The notes: generated by a model not told the origin, from the sequence alone. A stretch of 64,000 bases of DNA from Gottfriedia endophytica (GCF_017814275.1 NZ_JAGIYQ010000005.1:124001-188000); one strand, 5' to 3'. Counted from the first letter of the stretch, positions 41,913-51,101 are shown. Numbers and translations are program-made.

Positions 41913-42467
41913 TTAATTATTAACTACTTCAGTCCATTCCTGTTCCAAAATACTATATAAAAGTGAATCACGCCAACCTTCTTTTAATAACAAATCTTCA
42001 CGCAATCTACCTTCTTTAGTCATACAGATTTTTTCTAATACTTTTGATGAAGCAATGTTCCTAGGGTCACAGGTAGCATAGATACGATGGAGATTAAAGT
42101 GTTGAAAACCAAATGCAAGTATAAGGTTCGCTGCTTCTGTTGCGAATCCTTTCCCCCAATAGTCTGGATTTACAATGTATCCAATTTCTCCAGTTCTATT
42201 TCTAACATCTCGTATATTAAACTCTACTGAACCAATCATTATTTCATTTTTCTTTTCAATAATGGCAAAAACAAATCGAGTTCTCGGTTCCTTTTCAGCA
42301 TCTTCAATAGCTTCTTTTACAAATGTTTTAGATTCAATCTCGGTGTTTGGTCCCCACGGTTGGAATTGGCATACAATTTCATTTGAAGCATACTTATGCA
42401 CATCTACCCAATCTTTTTCTTTAATTTCTCGTAAAACCACTCTTTTGCTTACTAGATTTCTAGTCAT
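41913..42467 (-). CDS. RimJ/RimL-type GNAT acetyltransferase
   Basis: The 184-residue protein matches the RimJ/RimL branch: SKRVVLREIKEKDW near the start, IGYIVNPDYWGKGFATEAANLILAFGFQHFNLHRIYATCDPRNIASSKVLEKICMTKEGRLRED in the second half, with acetyl-CoA loop WGKGFA. These enzymes acetylate N-termini of ribosomal proteins or small molecules. GGGAGATGTCTGA precedes the ATG. Confidence 0.92.
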   Translation of the reverse strand: MTRNLVSKRVVLREIKEKDWVDVHKYASNEIVCQFQPWGPNTEIESKTFVKEAIEDAEKEPRTRFVFAIIEKKNEIMIGSVEFNIRDVRNRTGEIGYIVNPDYWGKGFATEAANLILAFGFQHFNLHRIYATCDPRNIASSKVLEKICMTKEGRLREDLLLKEGWRDSLLYSILEQEWTEVVNN

Positions 42468-42588
42468 TCAGACATCTCCCAGCCTTGTTTCTCTTAAAAG
42501 GTCTTAGTTAGGTACTCTTCAATTTAATCAAACCAATTAAATAAGATTCTATGATATGTTCTTTATATAAAAATCATAAATACTTTTA

Positions 42589-43639
42589 TCAATATTGAAA
42601 CCATTTCGGTGCTGAACCATACAGTTGTTCAATATCATTTACTAAACTATTCTCTAAATATCTAATCACTACACTAAAGTTTTCAACTACTTTCTCAAGG
42701 GTATCAAGATCTGATATTGGAAAAAAGTCACCACGAGAATTTTTAGTACACGGCAATTCAATTATCCTATGTTCCCAACCAGGTCCTTGAATAGTAATGT
42801 TACAACGCAAATTATAAAATGTAGAGCCAGAATCAAGTTCGATTATTATTCTATTATTTTTCTCAGTTAACTTTCCAAAAACAATAATACCTGAGCTTCC
42901 TTCAACCGTAAGGAAACATAACTTTGTTTGAAATTGCCACCATGTTTTTTATATAATTATTCTCTATTATCTTTCTTCCTTTTTTATTCAGTTCTTCTAG
43001 AATACTTTGTTCCTCTAAACTAAAAGAAAATTGAAGAGAATTCTTCTTAATTTTACCAAGGCTACTCAAAGATTTCTTTACTTGTTCAGATAGTGATTTC
43101 ACCCCTGCCCCCTCCACAACAGGAATTAAACTTGAAACTTCCGCCCTTAAAAATCTAGCTCTTTTAGGCATCCACCAATCATTAATCAACATTATGGAAT
43201 CACTATCTAATGAAAATTCATTATAAGTATTATCTGCCCAACCAATTTCACCAAATAAGAACAAGGCTTTATGACAAGGATAAGACCTTGGTATTCCTTC
43301 AGCTATTTTGTTCAATACATCAAAGCTTACATTTTCAAATACGTTTCACATAGTATAATCACCATAATTTAACGGTAAATTAGAAAGTGCTTTATACTTT
43401 AACTTTTCATCTCCAATTTGCTCTTCTATTTCTATTTCAAACTTCGATAATTCAGGAAATTTCTTAACTATGCGTTGAACAGCAGATACCCGCCCTTCCG
43501 TTCTATAATCTGAGAAATAAAAATAATTAGGTGCATCCTGTTTTCTATATTCAGTTAATATTTTTTCTATTCTCTCAAAGATAACTTTCATAGTGTCTTT
43601 TTTTTCCAAAGTATAATCAAACCTGTGAAACAGTCTCAA
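42589..43639 (-). pseudogene. Disrupted ~350-codon gene (one nonsense, one frameshift)
   Basis: Three leftward pieces belong together. The first starts with TTG at 43639 (RLFHRFDYTLEKKDTMKVIF) and ends at a TGA at 43346. The same frame continues without break (NVFENVSFDVLNKIAEGIPRS) into the second piece ending at 42902; the TGA occupies a likely Trp codon (YTM-stop-NVF). A single extra A in an A6 run near 42950 moves the frame to WWQFQTKLCFLTVEGSSGII...YGSAPKWFQY, ending at 42589. The restored protein of about 350 residues is unknown to me. Confidence 0.7.
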
Positions 43640-43790
43640 CGAAAATCACTCCTTATCATTATTGGTTTATATGCAGAGTTTCTAGTAACTGTATTCTTTT
43701 AAAATCATAATAATCCTTTATGATGTATTTAGACTTTTCAATATTGATCTGCATTCACTTAGTTTTATTCTACATTTTCTGTTCCCACAC

Positions 43791-43816
43791 AAAAAACCAC
43801 ATATCTCTAGGTGGCT
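43791..43816 (-). repeat. AACCACCTA hairpin-family member
   Basis: AACCACATATCTCTAGGTGGCTTCAA is the same hairpin with AAAAA on the left. It lies between two genes with no intact leftward gene on its right, so it may be a mobile or relic terminator. Confidence 0.55.
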
Positions 43817-43956
43817 TCAAGAATTGTTTAATTTTAAACTACTAAATTTATCAGATGTTATATGTTAACTTTTTTTAAAAATTTAGTTGATATATAATTT
43901 AAAGATTCACTATTATGATAGTTATTAGTACATATTGAATATTAGGAGAGTAAATA

Positions 43957-44265
43957 ATGAAAGTAATAGGTTCGATCGATAACCATACACGCTGTAAACA
44001 TTACCATACAGATATTGATATTATTACCATCAAATTTAAATGTTGTGATTCCTATTATGGATGTTATTTTTGCCATGAGGAAGAAGCTGACCATCAACCA
44101 ATAGTCTGGAGTAAAGAGGAATGGGGAACAAAAGCAATTCTTTGCGGTAACTGTCATAAGGAATTAACAATTCGAGAATATCAAGATTGCAACTACAAAT
44201 GCCCAAATTGCCAGTCACACTTTAATCCTAGGTGTAAAAATCACTATCACTTGTATTTTGAGTGA
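43957..44265 (+). CDS. CHY zinc-finger protein
   Basis: The 102-residue protein has the CHY zinc-finger arrangement: TRCKHYHTDIDIITIKFKCC, YYGCYFCHEEEADH, ILCGNCHKELT, and CNYKCPNCQSHFNPRCKNH. It should bind several zinc ions. Bacterial CHY proteins resemble a domain of eukaryotic Pirh2 but their role is not known. AGGAGAG precedes the ATG. Its 3' end overlaps the beginning of a decayed spoVR tail on the opposite strand. Confidence 0.85.
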   Translation: MKVIGSIDNHTRCKHYHTDIDIITIKFKCCDSYYGCYFCHEEEADHQPIVWSKEEWGTKAILCGNCHKELTIREYQDCNYKCPNCQSHFNPRCKNHYHLYFE

Positions 44266-44472
44266 GTATGAGCTATTGAAGCTAAAATACAGCCTTCCAA
44301 AAGTTGATTTCTTTCCCATCTATAGGGCTTGACCTTCTCAACATACTTAATATCAAGCTTCATCGACACATAATAATGCTTCAAATAAAGCTCTCCATTT
44401 TTTAAATAACCTCTGCCTTTAACAATAATATACGAAAATTCTCCATTTTCCCTGCTAACAATCAACTGATCA
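44247..44472 (-). pseudogene. Decayed spoVR 3' end, copy A
   Basis: This leftward frame aligns with the C-terminal part of intact SpoVR (49129): IVSRENGEFSYIIVKGRGYL and [20 protein letters not shown], then YVEKVKPY, after which it degenerates (RWERNQLLEG instead of HQLWGRGVH). There is no upstream SpoVR body. Conservation at the DNA level extends to ACAATCAACTGATCA at 44457-44472. Confidence 0.75.
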
Positions 44473-44475
44473 AGT

Positions 44476-44516
44476 AAAAAACCGGCAACGTCATTTCGAT
44501 CACGTTACCGGTTTTT
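44476..44516. terminator. Bidirectional hairpin beside the spoVR remnant
   Basis: AAAAACCGG and CCGGTTTTT pair, with an inner ACGT/ACGT stem. It lies at the breakpoint where similarity to spoVR stops. Confidence 0.65.
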
Positions 44517-44602
44517 AAGATTAGGTTATTACTAGTGAATCTAATCTTAGATTTTAGTGCTATTATTCATTACTTCATTCCCGCATCGTTAAGAACATAA
44601 TC

Positions 44603-44675
44603 TAATGGCTCAAATATTCTTCCCATCATAACTAAACAGCTTTTGTTTCAATCTGTGTCTGAATACCAACGCACG
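44603..44675 (-). pseudogene. Decayed spoVR 3' end, copy B
   Basis: The DNA GGCTCAAATATTCTTCCCATCATAA... and TTTCAATCTGTGTCTGAATA matches the last 25 codons and stop region of intact spoVR, with a 12-base deletion and other changes. It is separate from copy A and in swapped order relative to the intact gene, so it comes from another duplication event. Confidence 0.6.
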
Positions 44676-44713
44676 TGTTAGTTGAAAATACAATATTTCA
44701 CAATCTCCCTAAT

Positions 44714-45274
44714 TTAACCGTGTAGCAAAGGAATGATCCCATCAATTAATATCCATAAGCCTAATAATCCAAGGACAATACCCGCCAATTTCTCAGCCCA
44801 TTCGCCGAGAAATGGTTTTAATTTCGAACCAAAAGTAAGACCTAAAAATGTAAAAATAAAAGCCTGTAACGCAATTAAACTAATTGTTAATACGATAGGA
44901 ACACCGATAAGACCAATAGAAAAGCCAACAGCCATTTCATCTAAACTAATGCCCAGTGCCGTAAGTATTAATGTCCATCCGACAAGATTTCTTTCCAGTT
45001 TTTCTTCCTGATCGTCTTCATCTTCAAAGAAAATGAGCCATACAGCGACAGATAATAATGCAAGCCCACCAATTAAAGAAGCCCAACTCCCAATAAGATG
45101 ACCAGCACCTTTTCCAATGAATAAACCAATTAAGGGCATTAATGCTTCTGCTGTGGCAAATGTTAGAGCAATCTTTACTTTCCCTTTAGTCTTAATAAAC
45201 CCAAGTGATATGGATAACATTAATGTATCTATACCGAGTGATAGAATTAGTGCGATCATTTTTAATAAAATCAA
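44714..45274 (-). CDS. mntP: MntP-type (DUF204) putative manganese efflux pump
   Basis: The 186-residue membrane protein has six helices in two DUF204 repeats, with the acidic motifs GIDTLMLSISLG (first repeat) and GISLDEMAVGFSIGL (second). MntP exports Mn2+ in E. coli. In Bacillus a second member, YtaF, is also known. The start is taken as TTG at 45274 after GGGGGGAG. No Mn riboswitch was recognised in the leader. It lies among decayed genes. Confidence 0.82.
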   Translation of the reverse strand: MILLKMIALILSLGIDTLMLSISLGFIKTKGKVKIALTFATAEALMPLIGLFIGKGAGHLIGSWASLIGGLALLSVAVWLIFFEDEDDQEEKLERNLVGWTLILTALGISLDEMAVGFSIGLIGVPIVLTISLIALQAFIFTFLGLTFGSKLKPFLGEWAEKLAGIVLGLLGLWILIDGIIPLLHG

Positions 45275-45434
45275 ATCTTCTCCCCCCAATTACTTATTAA
45301 ATGTTTAATCCTTTATCTAATAATTGAAATGACTCCATTAAGAAATCTTTCTTTTACTAAACCATTATGAAAAGAGCTACTCCAACAACTCACTATTTGA
45401 TACAATCACCTGTTAGTTCAAGTAGATATTTTCA

Positions 45435-45863
45435 TTAAAGATTCCCCAAATCTCTAATAACTTTTTTCTTTTTTCGATACCATGCAAATAACCCTGCACG
45501 GAAAGCGTTATCAGCAGCAATTGAAATCCATACAGCAGGTAAACCAAACCCAAGCTTCCATGCAAATAGATAAACTCCAAAAGTTCGGATAACCCATATA
45601 CCAATCATCGTGACTATCATCGAAAATTTACTATTTCCGCCTGCTTGTACTACGGAAGTATCGATTGTAACAGAAGCTAAGAACGGCTGGGAGATCGTAT
45701 CAATAAATAAAATTATCATTAATAAGTGAAGTACCTTTTCATCATGTGTAAACAAGATACCTATCCATGGACTAGTGAATGCTAATATACCCGTTATTGA
45801 AGTCATAGCTATTGCTGATAGAATATAACTCCATCTACGATATTCTTTAAACCACCCATCCAC
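45435..45863 (-). pseudogene. C-terminal fragment of a MATE-family efflux transporter
   Basis: The 142-codon frame corresponds to the last third of a NorM-like MATE transporter: ILAFTSPWIGILFTHDEKVL, ISQPFLASVTIDTSVVQAGG, IGIWVIRTFGVYLFAWKLGFGLPAVWISIAADNAFRAG. Intact proteins have about 450 residues, so two thirds are lost. At its 5' border is a spoVR-like scar and a degenerate AACCACCT hairpin, suggesting a recombination junction. Confidence 0.8.
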
Positions 45864-45901
45864 AGGCGGCTTAAATATACTTCCTATGAATATTCTTTAC
45901 C
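45862..45901 (-). pseudogene. spoVR 3'-end scar, copy C
   Basis: The sequence GGCTTAAATATACTTCCTATGAATATTCTTTA matches the stop region of intact spoVR (GGCTCAAATATACTTCCGATGAATATTCTTCC). It touches the degenerate hairpin on its left and the P-loop kinase gene on its right. Confidence 0.55.
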
Positions 45902-46465
45902 TTAATGACTTTCAGCAATGTGAACAATTTTTTGAACAACTGAATTAACCTCTTCACTATCTTTTATTACAAATAAATGGTCCGCTTCACCTTCTATTGG
46001 GTTAACTACATCTTCCTTAAATGATTCACCCTGTTGCCTAACAAGCACTTCCTCAAAATTTGATGCACTTCTAAATATTTTCGTACTTCTTTGACTTTGT
46101 GCAACTCGTTCTTGAAGAACATCATCAGGAATATCAAAATGAACCAATATACGGACAAACTGATCAGTATTAAACAACTCTTCAAGCAAATACAATCGTC
46201 CTTTTCGACTTCTATTTGAGTTACAAATAATAAAGTGAAAATCAGTGTTTTCTTTGGCATAATCGACAATTAGCTTTGAGAGAGAATGTTTAAGTGTATT
46301 AGGTCCTTGTTTTGGTTGTAAGATCTTATAATAAGTACTAATAAATTCAGCGTGGTTATCTTGGTCCATAACAAAAGAGTTATTTAACTGTTTTTCTAAA
46401 GCATTTGCAAATGTAGTTTTTCCAGAATGGGTTTTACCTACTGTAATAATTACTAACCTTTTCAT
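45902..46465 (-). CDS. P-loop ATPase/kinase
   Basis: The 187-residue protein has a Walker A motif GKTHSGKTT (about residues 9-17) and a kinase-like order: FVMDQDNHAEF (base/acceptor region), FIICNSNRSRKGR, and a later HFDIPDDVLQERVAQSQRS resembling the LID region of adenylate-kinase-type enzymes. It could be a small-molecule kinase or zeta-toxin-like ATPase, but the substrate is unknown. AAGGAG precedes the ATG at 46465. Confidence 0.8.
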   Translation of the reverse strand: MKRLVIITVGKTHSGKTTFANALEKQLNNSFVMDQDNHAEFISTYYKILQPKQGPNTLKHSLSKLIVDYAKENTDFHFIICNSNRSRKGRLYLLEELFNTDQFVRILVHFDIPDDVLQERVAQSQRSTKIFRSASNFEEVLVRQQGESFKEDVVNPIEGEADHLFVIKDSEEVNSVVQKIVHIAESH

Positions 46466-46553
46466 ACTTCAACTCCTTCTAGAAAAAGTTCTAGAAATAA
46501 CCAAAATATCCTTTTATTTGCGTTCTTGTTAAACTAATCTGCATTTTTTCCAA

Positions 46554-46580
46554 TAAAAAAGAGCCACAAAGTGACTCGAA
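46554..46580 (-). terminator. Hairpin for leftward transcription
   Basis: GAGCCAC and GTGACTC pair across AAA, with AAAAA on the left. Confidence 0.5.
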
Positions 46581-46632
46581 ATCTTCAACTAATGCAGGTT
46601 AGTTGCATTTGATATTTGATGTATAATTGTGT

Positions 46633-46935
46633 TTAATGATTTTTTTCTTCCCAAGTTTTCATTAAACTTTTGTGTAATTCTGTTGGCTTTTCAATTAATA
46701 ACCAATCGATAGAATGAGCAGTTGTTGGCATCCATTTCTTACGACGGATTCTAATCTTTTCATGATTTGTATAATGAGGATAAATCACAGTAGACTTCAT
46801 ACCTTTTACATTCGAATATTTAATACTTTCAATTTCATTCCAATAAACTTTATTCCCATTTCGAGCAAAAAAGAAAGAGCTTGTTTTGAAAAAAAATTGT
46901 TCAAAACAAGCTCTTAATTTATTTAATTGAATCAT
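46633..46935 (-). pseudogene. Truncated hypothetical gene with a terminator in its 5' end
   Basis: The 100-codon frame reads ...RNGNKVYWNEIESIKYSNVKG, KSTVIYPHYTNHEKIRIRRKKW, HSIDWLLIEKPTELHKSLMKTWEEK, perhaps a pleckstrin-like (bPH) fold. But its first 22 codons are made of a perfect 15-bp terminator hairpin (46876-46914), which no working gene would carry. The natural N-terminus seems to have been replaced by a terminator sequence. It is probably the remnant of a longer gene. Confidence 0.5.
46876..46914 (-). terminator. Perfect 15-bp terminator hairpin
   Basis: AGAGCTTGTTTTGAA and TTCAAAACAAGCTCT pair across a 9-base loop; leftward the stem is followed by TTCTTTTTT. Confidence 0.8.
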
Positions 46936-46970
46936 TCTTTTATAAAAAAGTCTGATTATTTATGTACTCC

Positions 46971-47002
46971 TTTTTTCATTAAAGCACCCTTTAATGAAAA
47001 AA
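46971..47002. terminator. Bidirectional terminator after the M20 hydrolase
   Basis: TTTTTTCATTAAAG and CTTTAATGAAAAAA are perfect inverted repeats with a 4-base loop, 90 bases beyond the M20 gene stop. Confidence 0.75.
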
Positions 47003-47093
47003 CTGTAGCAATATGCCTCATTCTTAAAATCACTTTATCCTTCTCAACTAACACATCCGTTACGTTACTTCAATAAAATTTTGGACAGATGTC

Positions 47094-48506
47094 TTAATAA
47101 ACACGTGCTATATATTTCTTTACTTCTGCTGGAAGTGGAGAAACATACTCCTCACCGTCACGACGTTCAACTAGCTCTGCTTTTGCTTTCTCAATAATAT
47201 CTGGACAATTAATCGCTTCTATCGCTGTAGCTGCCATCACTTTCCCTGCATGAAGCATTCCTTTATGAGCAATAGAAGTTGTTCCAGTTGCAACGATCTG
47301 CCAAGTATGAAGTGGTGTTCCAAGTGGTTCACATGCAGTCATACATTGCGCTGTCGGTACTACCCAGCTTACATCCCCAACATCTGTAGAACCTGGCAGA
47401 ACTTCATTTGCAGGAGAAAATGGCTCGATAAGGTCTGATAGCACTTTCCCTGCCAATTCTTTATTTATTTTTACTTCTAAGTTTTTATCAGCATCCGAGA
47501 GTGTTTCACGAATATTTTTTGCAAATTGTAATTCATCTTCATTATGCATTGGTACACCCAATGAAATGAAGTTATCATGTATAATTTTTTCTAGCGTTGT
47601 ATTCGGTATTACATTAGAAAGACCTGATGCGAAGTCAATTTCTACTTCAGTTCCTGTCATTAATGCGGCCCCTCTTGCAATGTCACAAACACGCTGGTAA
47701 ATTTCTTCTGTTTGTGACACACGAGGTGCTCTTATAAAATATAACGTTTCTGCATTTGCTTGTACCACATTTGGTGAAAAGCCACCTGAATTCGTCACTG
47801 CATAGTGAACCCTTGCCTCTGGAATAATATGTTCACGTAAATAGTTCACTCCAACATTCATGAGTTCAACAGCATCCAATGCACTTCTTCCTAAATGAGG
47901 AGTAGCAGCTGCATGTGAACTTTTCCCTGTAAATTTAAAGTATACTTCGTAACATGCAAGTGAAGCCATAGACATTACACCATTACGTGTTCCCGGATGC
48001 CATGTTAATGCCAGATCCACATCATCAAACAATCCTTCCCTTACCATAAACGTCTTTCCACCGCCAATTTCTTCTCCAGGGCAACCATAATAACGAACTG
48101 TTCCTTCTATATTGTTTTCCTCCATGTAGTAACGAAGCGCAATTGCTGCTGCAAGCGAACCTGTTCCGAGTAAATTATGCCCGCAACCATGACCATTTCC
48201 ACCCATTTCCACTGGATTATAATGCGATTCTCCACCTGATTGACTTAACCCTGAAAGAGCGTCAAACTCTCCTAAAAACGCTATAATAGGGTTTCCGCTT
48301 CCAAAACTACCTATAAACGCAGTATCAATGTTTCCAACACCTTCTTGAACGATAAATCCTTCATCCTCTAATGTTTTACATAACAATTGTGCAGATTTAT
48401 CCTCTTGAAACCCAAGTTCTGCATAACCCCAAATTTTATCACTCACTTGAATAAGCTTTTGACGCTTTGCTTCTATTATTTCTGATAGTCGATCGCGAAA
48501 ATCCAT
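47094..48506 (-). CDS. M20-family amidohydrolase (AbgB/p-aminobenzoyl-glutamate hydrolase-like)
   Basis: The 470-residue metal-dependent hydrolase has M20D features: FLGEFDALSGLSQ, GHGCGHNLLGTGS, GCPGEEIGGGKTFMV, ATPHLGRSALDAVELMNVG, and the C-terminal DVGDVSWVVPTAQ. It resembles AbgB/AmhX-type enzymes that cleave aminoacyl-amide bonds, such as p-aminobenzoyl-glutamate. GAGGTGAGA precedes the ATG at 48506. A regulator remnant lies upstream in the opposite direction. Confidence 0.88.
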   Translation of the reverse strand: MDFRDRLSEIIEAKRQKLIQVSDKIWGYAELGFQEDKSAQLLCKTLEDEGFIVQEGVGNIDTAFIGSFGSGNPIIAFLGEFDALSGLSQSGGESHYNPVEMGGNGHGCGHNLLGTGSLAAAIALRYYMEENNIEGTVRYYGCPGEEIGGGKTFMVREGLFDDVDLALTWHPGTRNGVMSMASLACYEVYFKFTGKSSHAAATPHLGRSALDAVELMNVGVNYLREHIIPEARVHYAVTNSGGFSPNVVQANAETLYFIRAPRVSQTEEIYQRVCDIARGAALMTGTEVEIDFASGLSNVIPNTTLEKIIHDNFISLGVPMHNEDELQFAKNIRETLSDADKNLEVKINKELAGKVLSDLIEPFSPANEVLPGSTDVGDVSWVVPTAQCMTACEPLGTPLHTWQIVATGTTSIAHKGMLHAGKVMAATAIEAINCPDIIEKAKAELVERRDGEEYVSPLPAEVKKYIARVY

Positions 48507-48832
48507 ATCTCTCACCTCTGTATAATTTGTAATAATATTCACAGTATCTTTGATAAAGCGTAATAAATGAATGTAGCTTACGCATCCTTAGATGAAGCTC
48601 TTTCAAAAATACCATTATTATTTTTCTCAATTTTTAACATTAAAGAACAAACACTCGTTATAACTAATGCTACCTCATTTGTACTTTTTCCATGGGTGTC
48701 TCCCTTAATAAGCATCTTTTAAAGAACATTCATGTACCCTATAAAAGATTTGCTCTCCTTTAATTTGATTTTAGGTCTATTTTAGGTTATGTCATTAATC
48801 ATAGCACATATTTTGCATTTTAATAATTTATT

Positions 48833-48848
48833 ATGAATAAATATTCAT
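48833..48848. promoter_or_regulatory. ARG-box-like palindrome
   Basis: ATGAATAAATATTCAT is a perfect 16-bp palindrome similar to AhrC/ArgR boxes. It lies between the M20 gene and the regulator remnant, 325 bases before the M20 start. The stretch 48507-48912 otherwise shows no gene. Confidence 0.35.
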
Positions 48849-48912
48849 TTTCTTTTTCAAGGTTCTAATACTCAATTTCTTTTAAACTATATAAGGGAAG
48901 GAGCGAAGAACA

Positions 48913-49060
48913 TTGAGTATATTAATTACTAGGTTTACTTGGACCAAGTGATTCCATTGAAGTATTACAAGAATATTTGAAGAAATACAACGACATAACT
49001 TGTATTCCAATAGAGTGCTTAACCGAAGAGGAATTAGATAAACGTGTTTTTACCGCATAA
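48913..49060 (+). pseudogene. Remnant of a sensory/regulatory protein
   Basis: AAGGAG precedes a TTG at 48913 (LSILIT), then after a frameshift near 48931 the frame reads GLLGPSDSIEVLQEYLKKYN, DITCIPIECLTEEELDKRVF and stops. The start of this domain resembles the ligand-binding domain (PrpR-N-like) of regulators divergent from amidohydrolases. About 46 codons remain. Confidence 0.45.
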
Positions 49061-49102
49061 AAATGATATAACAATGCGGACCATGGTATATGACCTCAAC
49101 AC

Positions 49103-49128
49103 AAAAAAACCACCTATCCCTAGGTGGC
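49103..49128 (-). terminator. Terminator of spoVR (AACCACCTA family)
   Basis: AACCACCTATCCCTAGGTGGC with AAAAAA on the left folds into a near-perfect hairpin and a T run, directly beyond the spoVR stop. Confidence 0.85.
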
Positions 49129-50550
49129 TCAAATATACTTCCGATGAATATTCTTCCCATCATAAGTAAACAAAACAGCTTTACTCTCAATCTGCGTCTC
49201 AAGATGTACCCCTCTACCCCACAGCTGATGGATATACGGCATAACCTTCTCCACATACTTAACATCAAGCTCCATTGTTTCATAGGAATGCTTCAAATAT
49301 AGCTCTCCGTTTTTCAAATAATCTCCGTCCTGTACGACAATGTATGGAAATCCTCCGTTAACTCGACTAACAATCAACTGATCACGAACTGCTTCCCAAC
49401 CTTTATCAATGACCTTATATTCCTTACCTTGGCGTTGGAAAAGATACATATCTTCTCGCATCACAAGCTCTTTTGTCAGGTAGTTTCGTAGGAATGAGCT
49501 ATCAGACTCTAACTCTCGTACTTCAAACATTTTTTCTCTTCCCGAACCTGGTTTGACACCGATTTTCTTCATATCTTCAGTCGGATTGTTGTAGCGTTCT
49601 TCGATGTCTTCAAAAATACGGACTCCAAGGTAGTATGGGTTGATGCTTGTTTTGGATGGTTGGACGACTCCTGCGTTTAGTTTGGCGTATTCGATTGCTT
49701 CGCTTGAGCTTAAATTTAGTTCTCGCATGATGCGCATATGCCAGTAACTTGCCCAGCCTTCGTTCATAATTTTCGTTTCAAGTTGTGGCCAGAAATATAG
49801 CATTTCTTCGCGAAGCATGGTCAGTATGTCTCGTTGCCATTCTTCTAATTCTCTTGAATATTCTTCGATAAATAATAAAATATCTTTTTCTGGTTGTGGT
49901 GGGAATTGTCTTTTTTTGATTGGGATTACATTGTTTTCTTTAGTAGATTGTTTATTTTGGTCAATGTTCCAGAGATCATCATATGGGGATGTTGGTTTTC
50001 GTGTCTTAGAACGTGTTTCGTTTTCAATGTCATATGCTAATTTTGGACGTACTAACGATGGATCGATGTGTTCTTGTATCGAGAGTACTGCGTCTAAAAA
50101 TGTTTCTACTTCTTGTTTTCCGTAAATATGTTCATATTCTTTTATTCGTTCAGCTGTTGCTGCCATACTTTCAACCATATCTCGCTTTGTGTTTGAGAAT
50201 CTTACGTTATTTTTAAAGAAATCACAGTGTGCAAGTACATGAGCCACAATTAACTTATTTTGTACGAGTGAATTTGTATCAAGTAAAAATGCATAGCAAG
50301 GGTTTGAGTTAATCACTAGTTCGTAAATTTTACTCAGGCCTAAATCATAATGAATTTTCATTTTATAAAATTGCTTTCCAAAGCTCCAATGTGAGAAACG
50401 TGTAGGCATGCCGTAAGCTCCAAATGTATAAATGATATCGGCTGGACAAATTTCATACCTCATTGGGTAGTAATCTAATCCAAACCCCTTAGCAATCTCC
50501 GTAATTTCTTCAATTGCATATTCCAGTTCTATATGTTCACTAGCTCTCAT
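49129..50550 (-). CDS. spoVR: SpoVR-family protein
   Basis: The 473-residue protein matches SpoVR over its whole length: [35 protein letters not shown] near the N-terminus, [40 protein letters not shown] in the middle and [26 protein letters not shown] at the end. SpoVR is needed for normal spore cortex in B. subtilis. Histidines and acidic residues suggest a metal site. GGGGAGGAG precedes the ATG. Three decayed copies of its 3' end lie 3-5 kb to the left. Confidence 0.95.
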   Translation of the reverse strand: MRASEHIELEYAIEEITEIAKGFGLDYYPMRYEICPADIIYTFGAYGMPTRFSHWSFGKQFYKMKIHYDLGLSKIYELVINSNPCYAFLLDTNSLVQNKLIVAHVLAHCDFFKNNVRFSNTKRDMVESMAATAERIKEYEHIYGKQEVETFLDAVLSIQEHIDPSLVRPKLAYDIENETRSKTRKPTSPYDDLWNIDQNKQSTKENNVIPIKKRQFPPQPEKDILLFIEEYSRELEEWQRDILTMLREEMLYFWPQLETKIMNEGWASYWHMRIMRELNLSSSEAIEYAKLNAGVVQPSKTSINPYYLGVRIFEDIEERYNNPTEDMKKIGVKPGSGREKMFEVRELESDSSFLRNYLTKELVMREDMYLFQRQGKEYKVIDKGWEAVRDQLIVSRVNGGFPYIVVQDGDYLKNGELYLKHSYETMELDVKYVEKVMPYIHQLWGRGVHLETQIESKAVLFTYDGKNIHRKYI

Positions 50551-50632
50551 AAATCTCCCTCCCCTATCCTCTAGTATATTAGTTTATGAAAAGGTTGTTA
50601 AAATAATGAAGAGAGAAATATATCAATTTCTT

Positions 50633-50694
50633 TTGACACATATGAATGATTGTGCATATAATAATAGCAACAAATATATGAATACTTGTTCATA
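50633..50694 (+). promoter_or_regulatory. Metal-efflux operon promoter with two operator palindromes
   Basis: TTGACA (50633-50638) and TATAAT (50657-50662) are 18 bases apart. ATATGAATGATTGTGCATAT (50640-50659) overlaps them, and TATGAATACTTGTTCATA (50677-50694) follows. Both are 12-2-12-like imperfect palindromes expected for an ArsR/SmtB repressor. Confidence 0.7.
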
Positions 50695-50720
50695 CGTTCT
50701 TATAAGAAAGGATGCAGACG

Positions 50721-51101
50721 ATGATTAAAGATAAAAAACAACTAAATGAAGTGTGTGATGAACAATGCACACAAACTGTTATACATGAACATGTCATAAA
50801 GCACGTGAAACAGCAAATGCCTGATGAAGAAGTACTTGCTAGTGTAGCTGATCTTTTTAAAATTTTAGGTGATAAAACGAGAACACGAATCCTTCAAGCA
50901 TTAGTTCAATCTGAAATGTGCGTATGTGATCTAGCTTATTTACTTGGAATGACACAGTCTTCTATTTCTCACCAGCTACGTGTCTTAAAACAAGCAAAAT
51001 TGGTCAAAAATCGTAAAGATGGAAAAGTTGTTTATTACTCGATTGCAGATGATCATGTCATGCAGATCTTTAACCAAGCATTTGAGCATGTAATTGAATA
51101 A
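50721..51101 (+). CDS. cadC: ArsR/SmtB-family metal-responsive repressor (CadC-like)
   Basis: The 126-residue winged-helix protein has the CadC/CzrA metal-sensing pattern: Cys residues in NEVCDEQCTQ at the N-terminus, MCVCDLAYLLGMTQSSISHQLRVLKQAKLVKNRKDGKVVYYSI over the recognition helix. The CVC pair and N-terminal cysteines form the alpha3N site that binds Cd/Pb/Zn in CadC. It releases the operator when metal is bound. The start at 50721 has better spacing from AAAGG than the ATG at 50712. It overlaps no gene and is 22 bases before the efflux ATPase. Confidence 0.9.
   Translation: MIKDKKQLNEVCDEQCTQTVIHEHVIKHVKQQMPDEEVLASVADLFKILGDKTRTRILQALVQSEMCVCDLAYLLGMTQSSISHQLRVLKQAKLVKNRKDGKVVYYSIADDHVMQIFNQAFEHVIE

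Noticed and set aside
45376-45420. yybP-ykoY manganese riboswitch before the mntP-like gene
   Set aside because: A lone GGAGTAGC on the minus strand resembles the motif start, but none of the remaining conserved parts is present.
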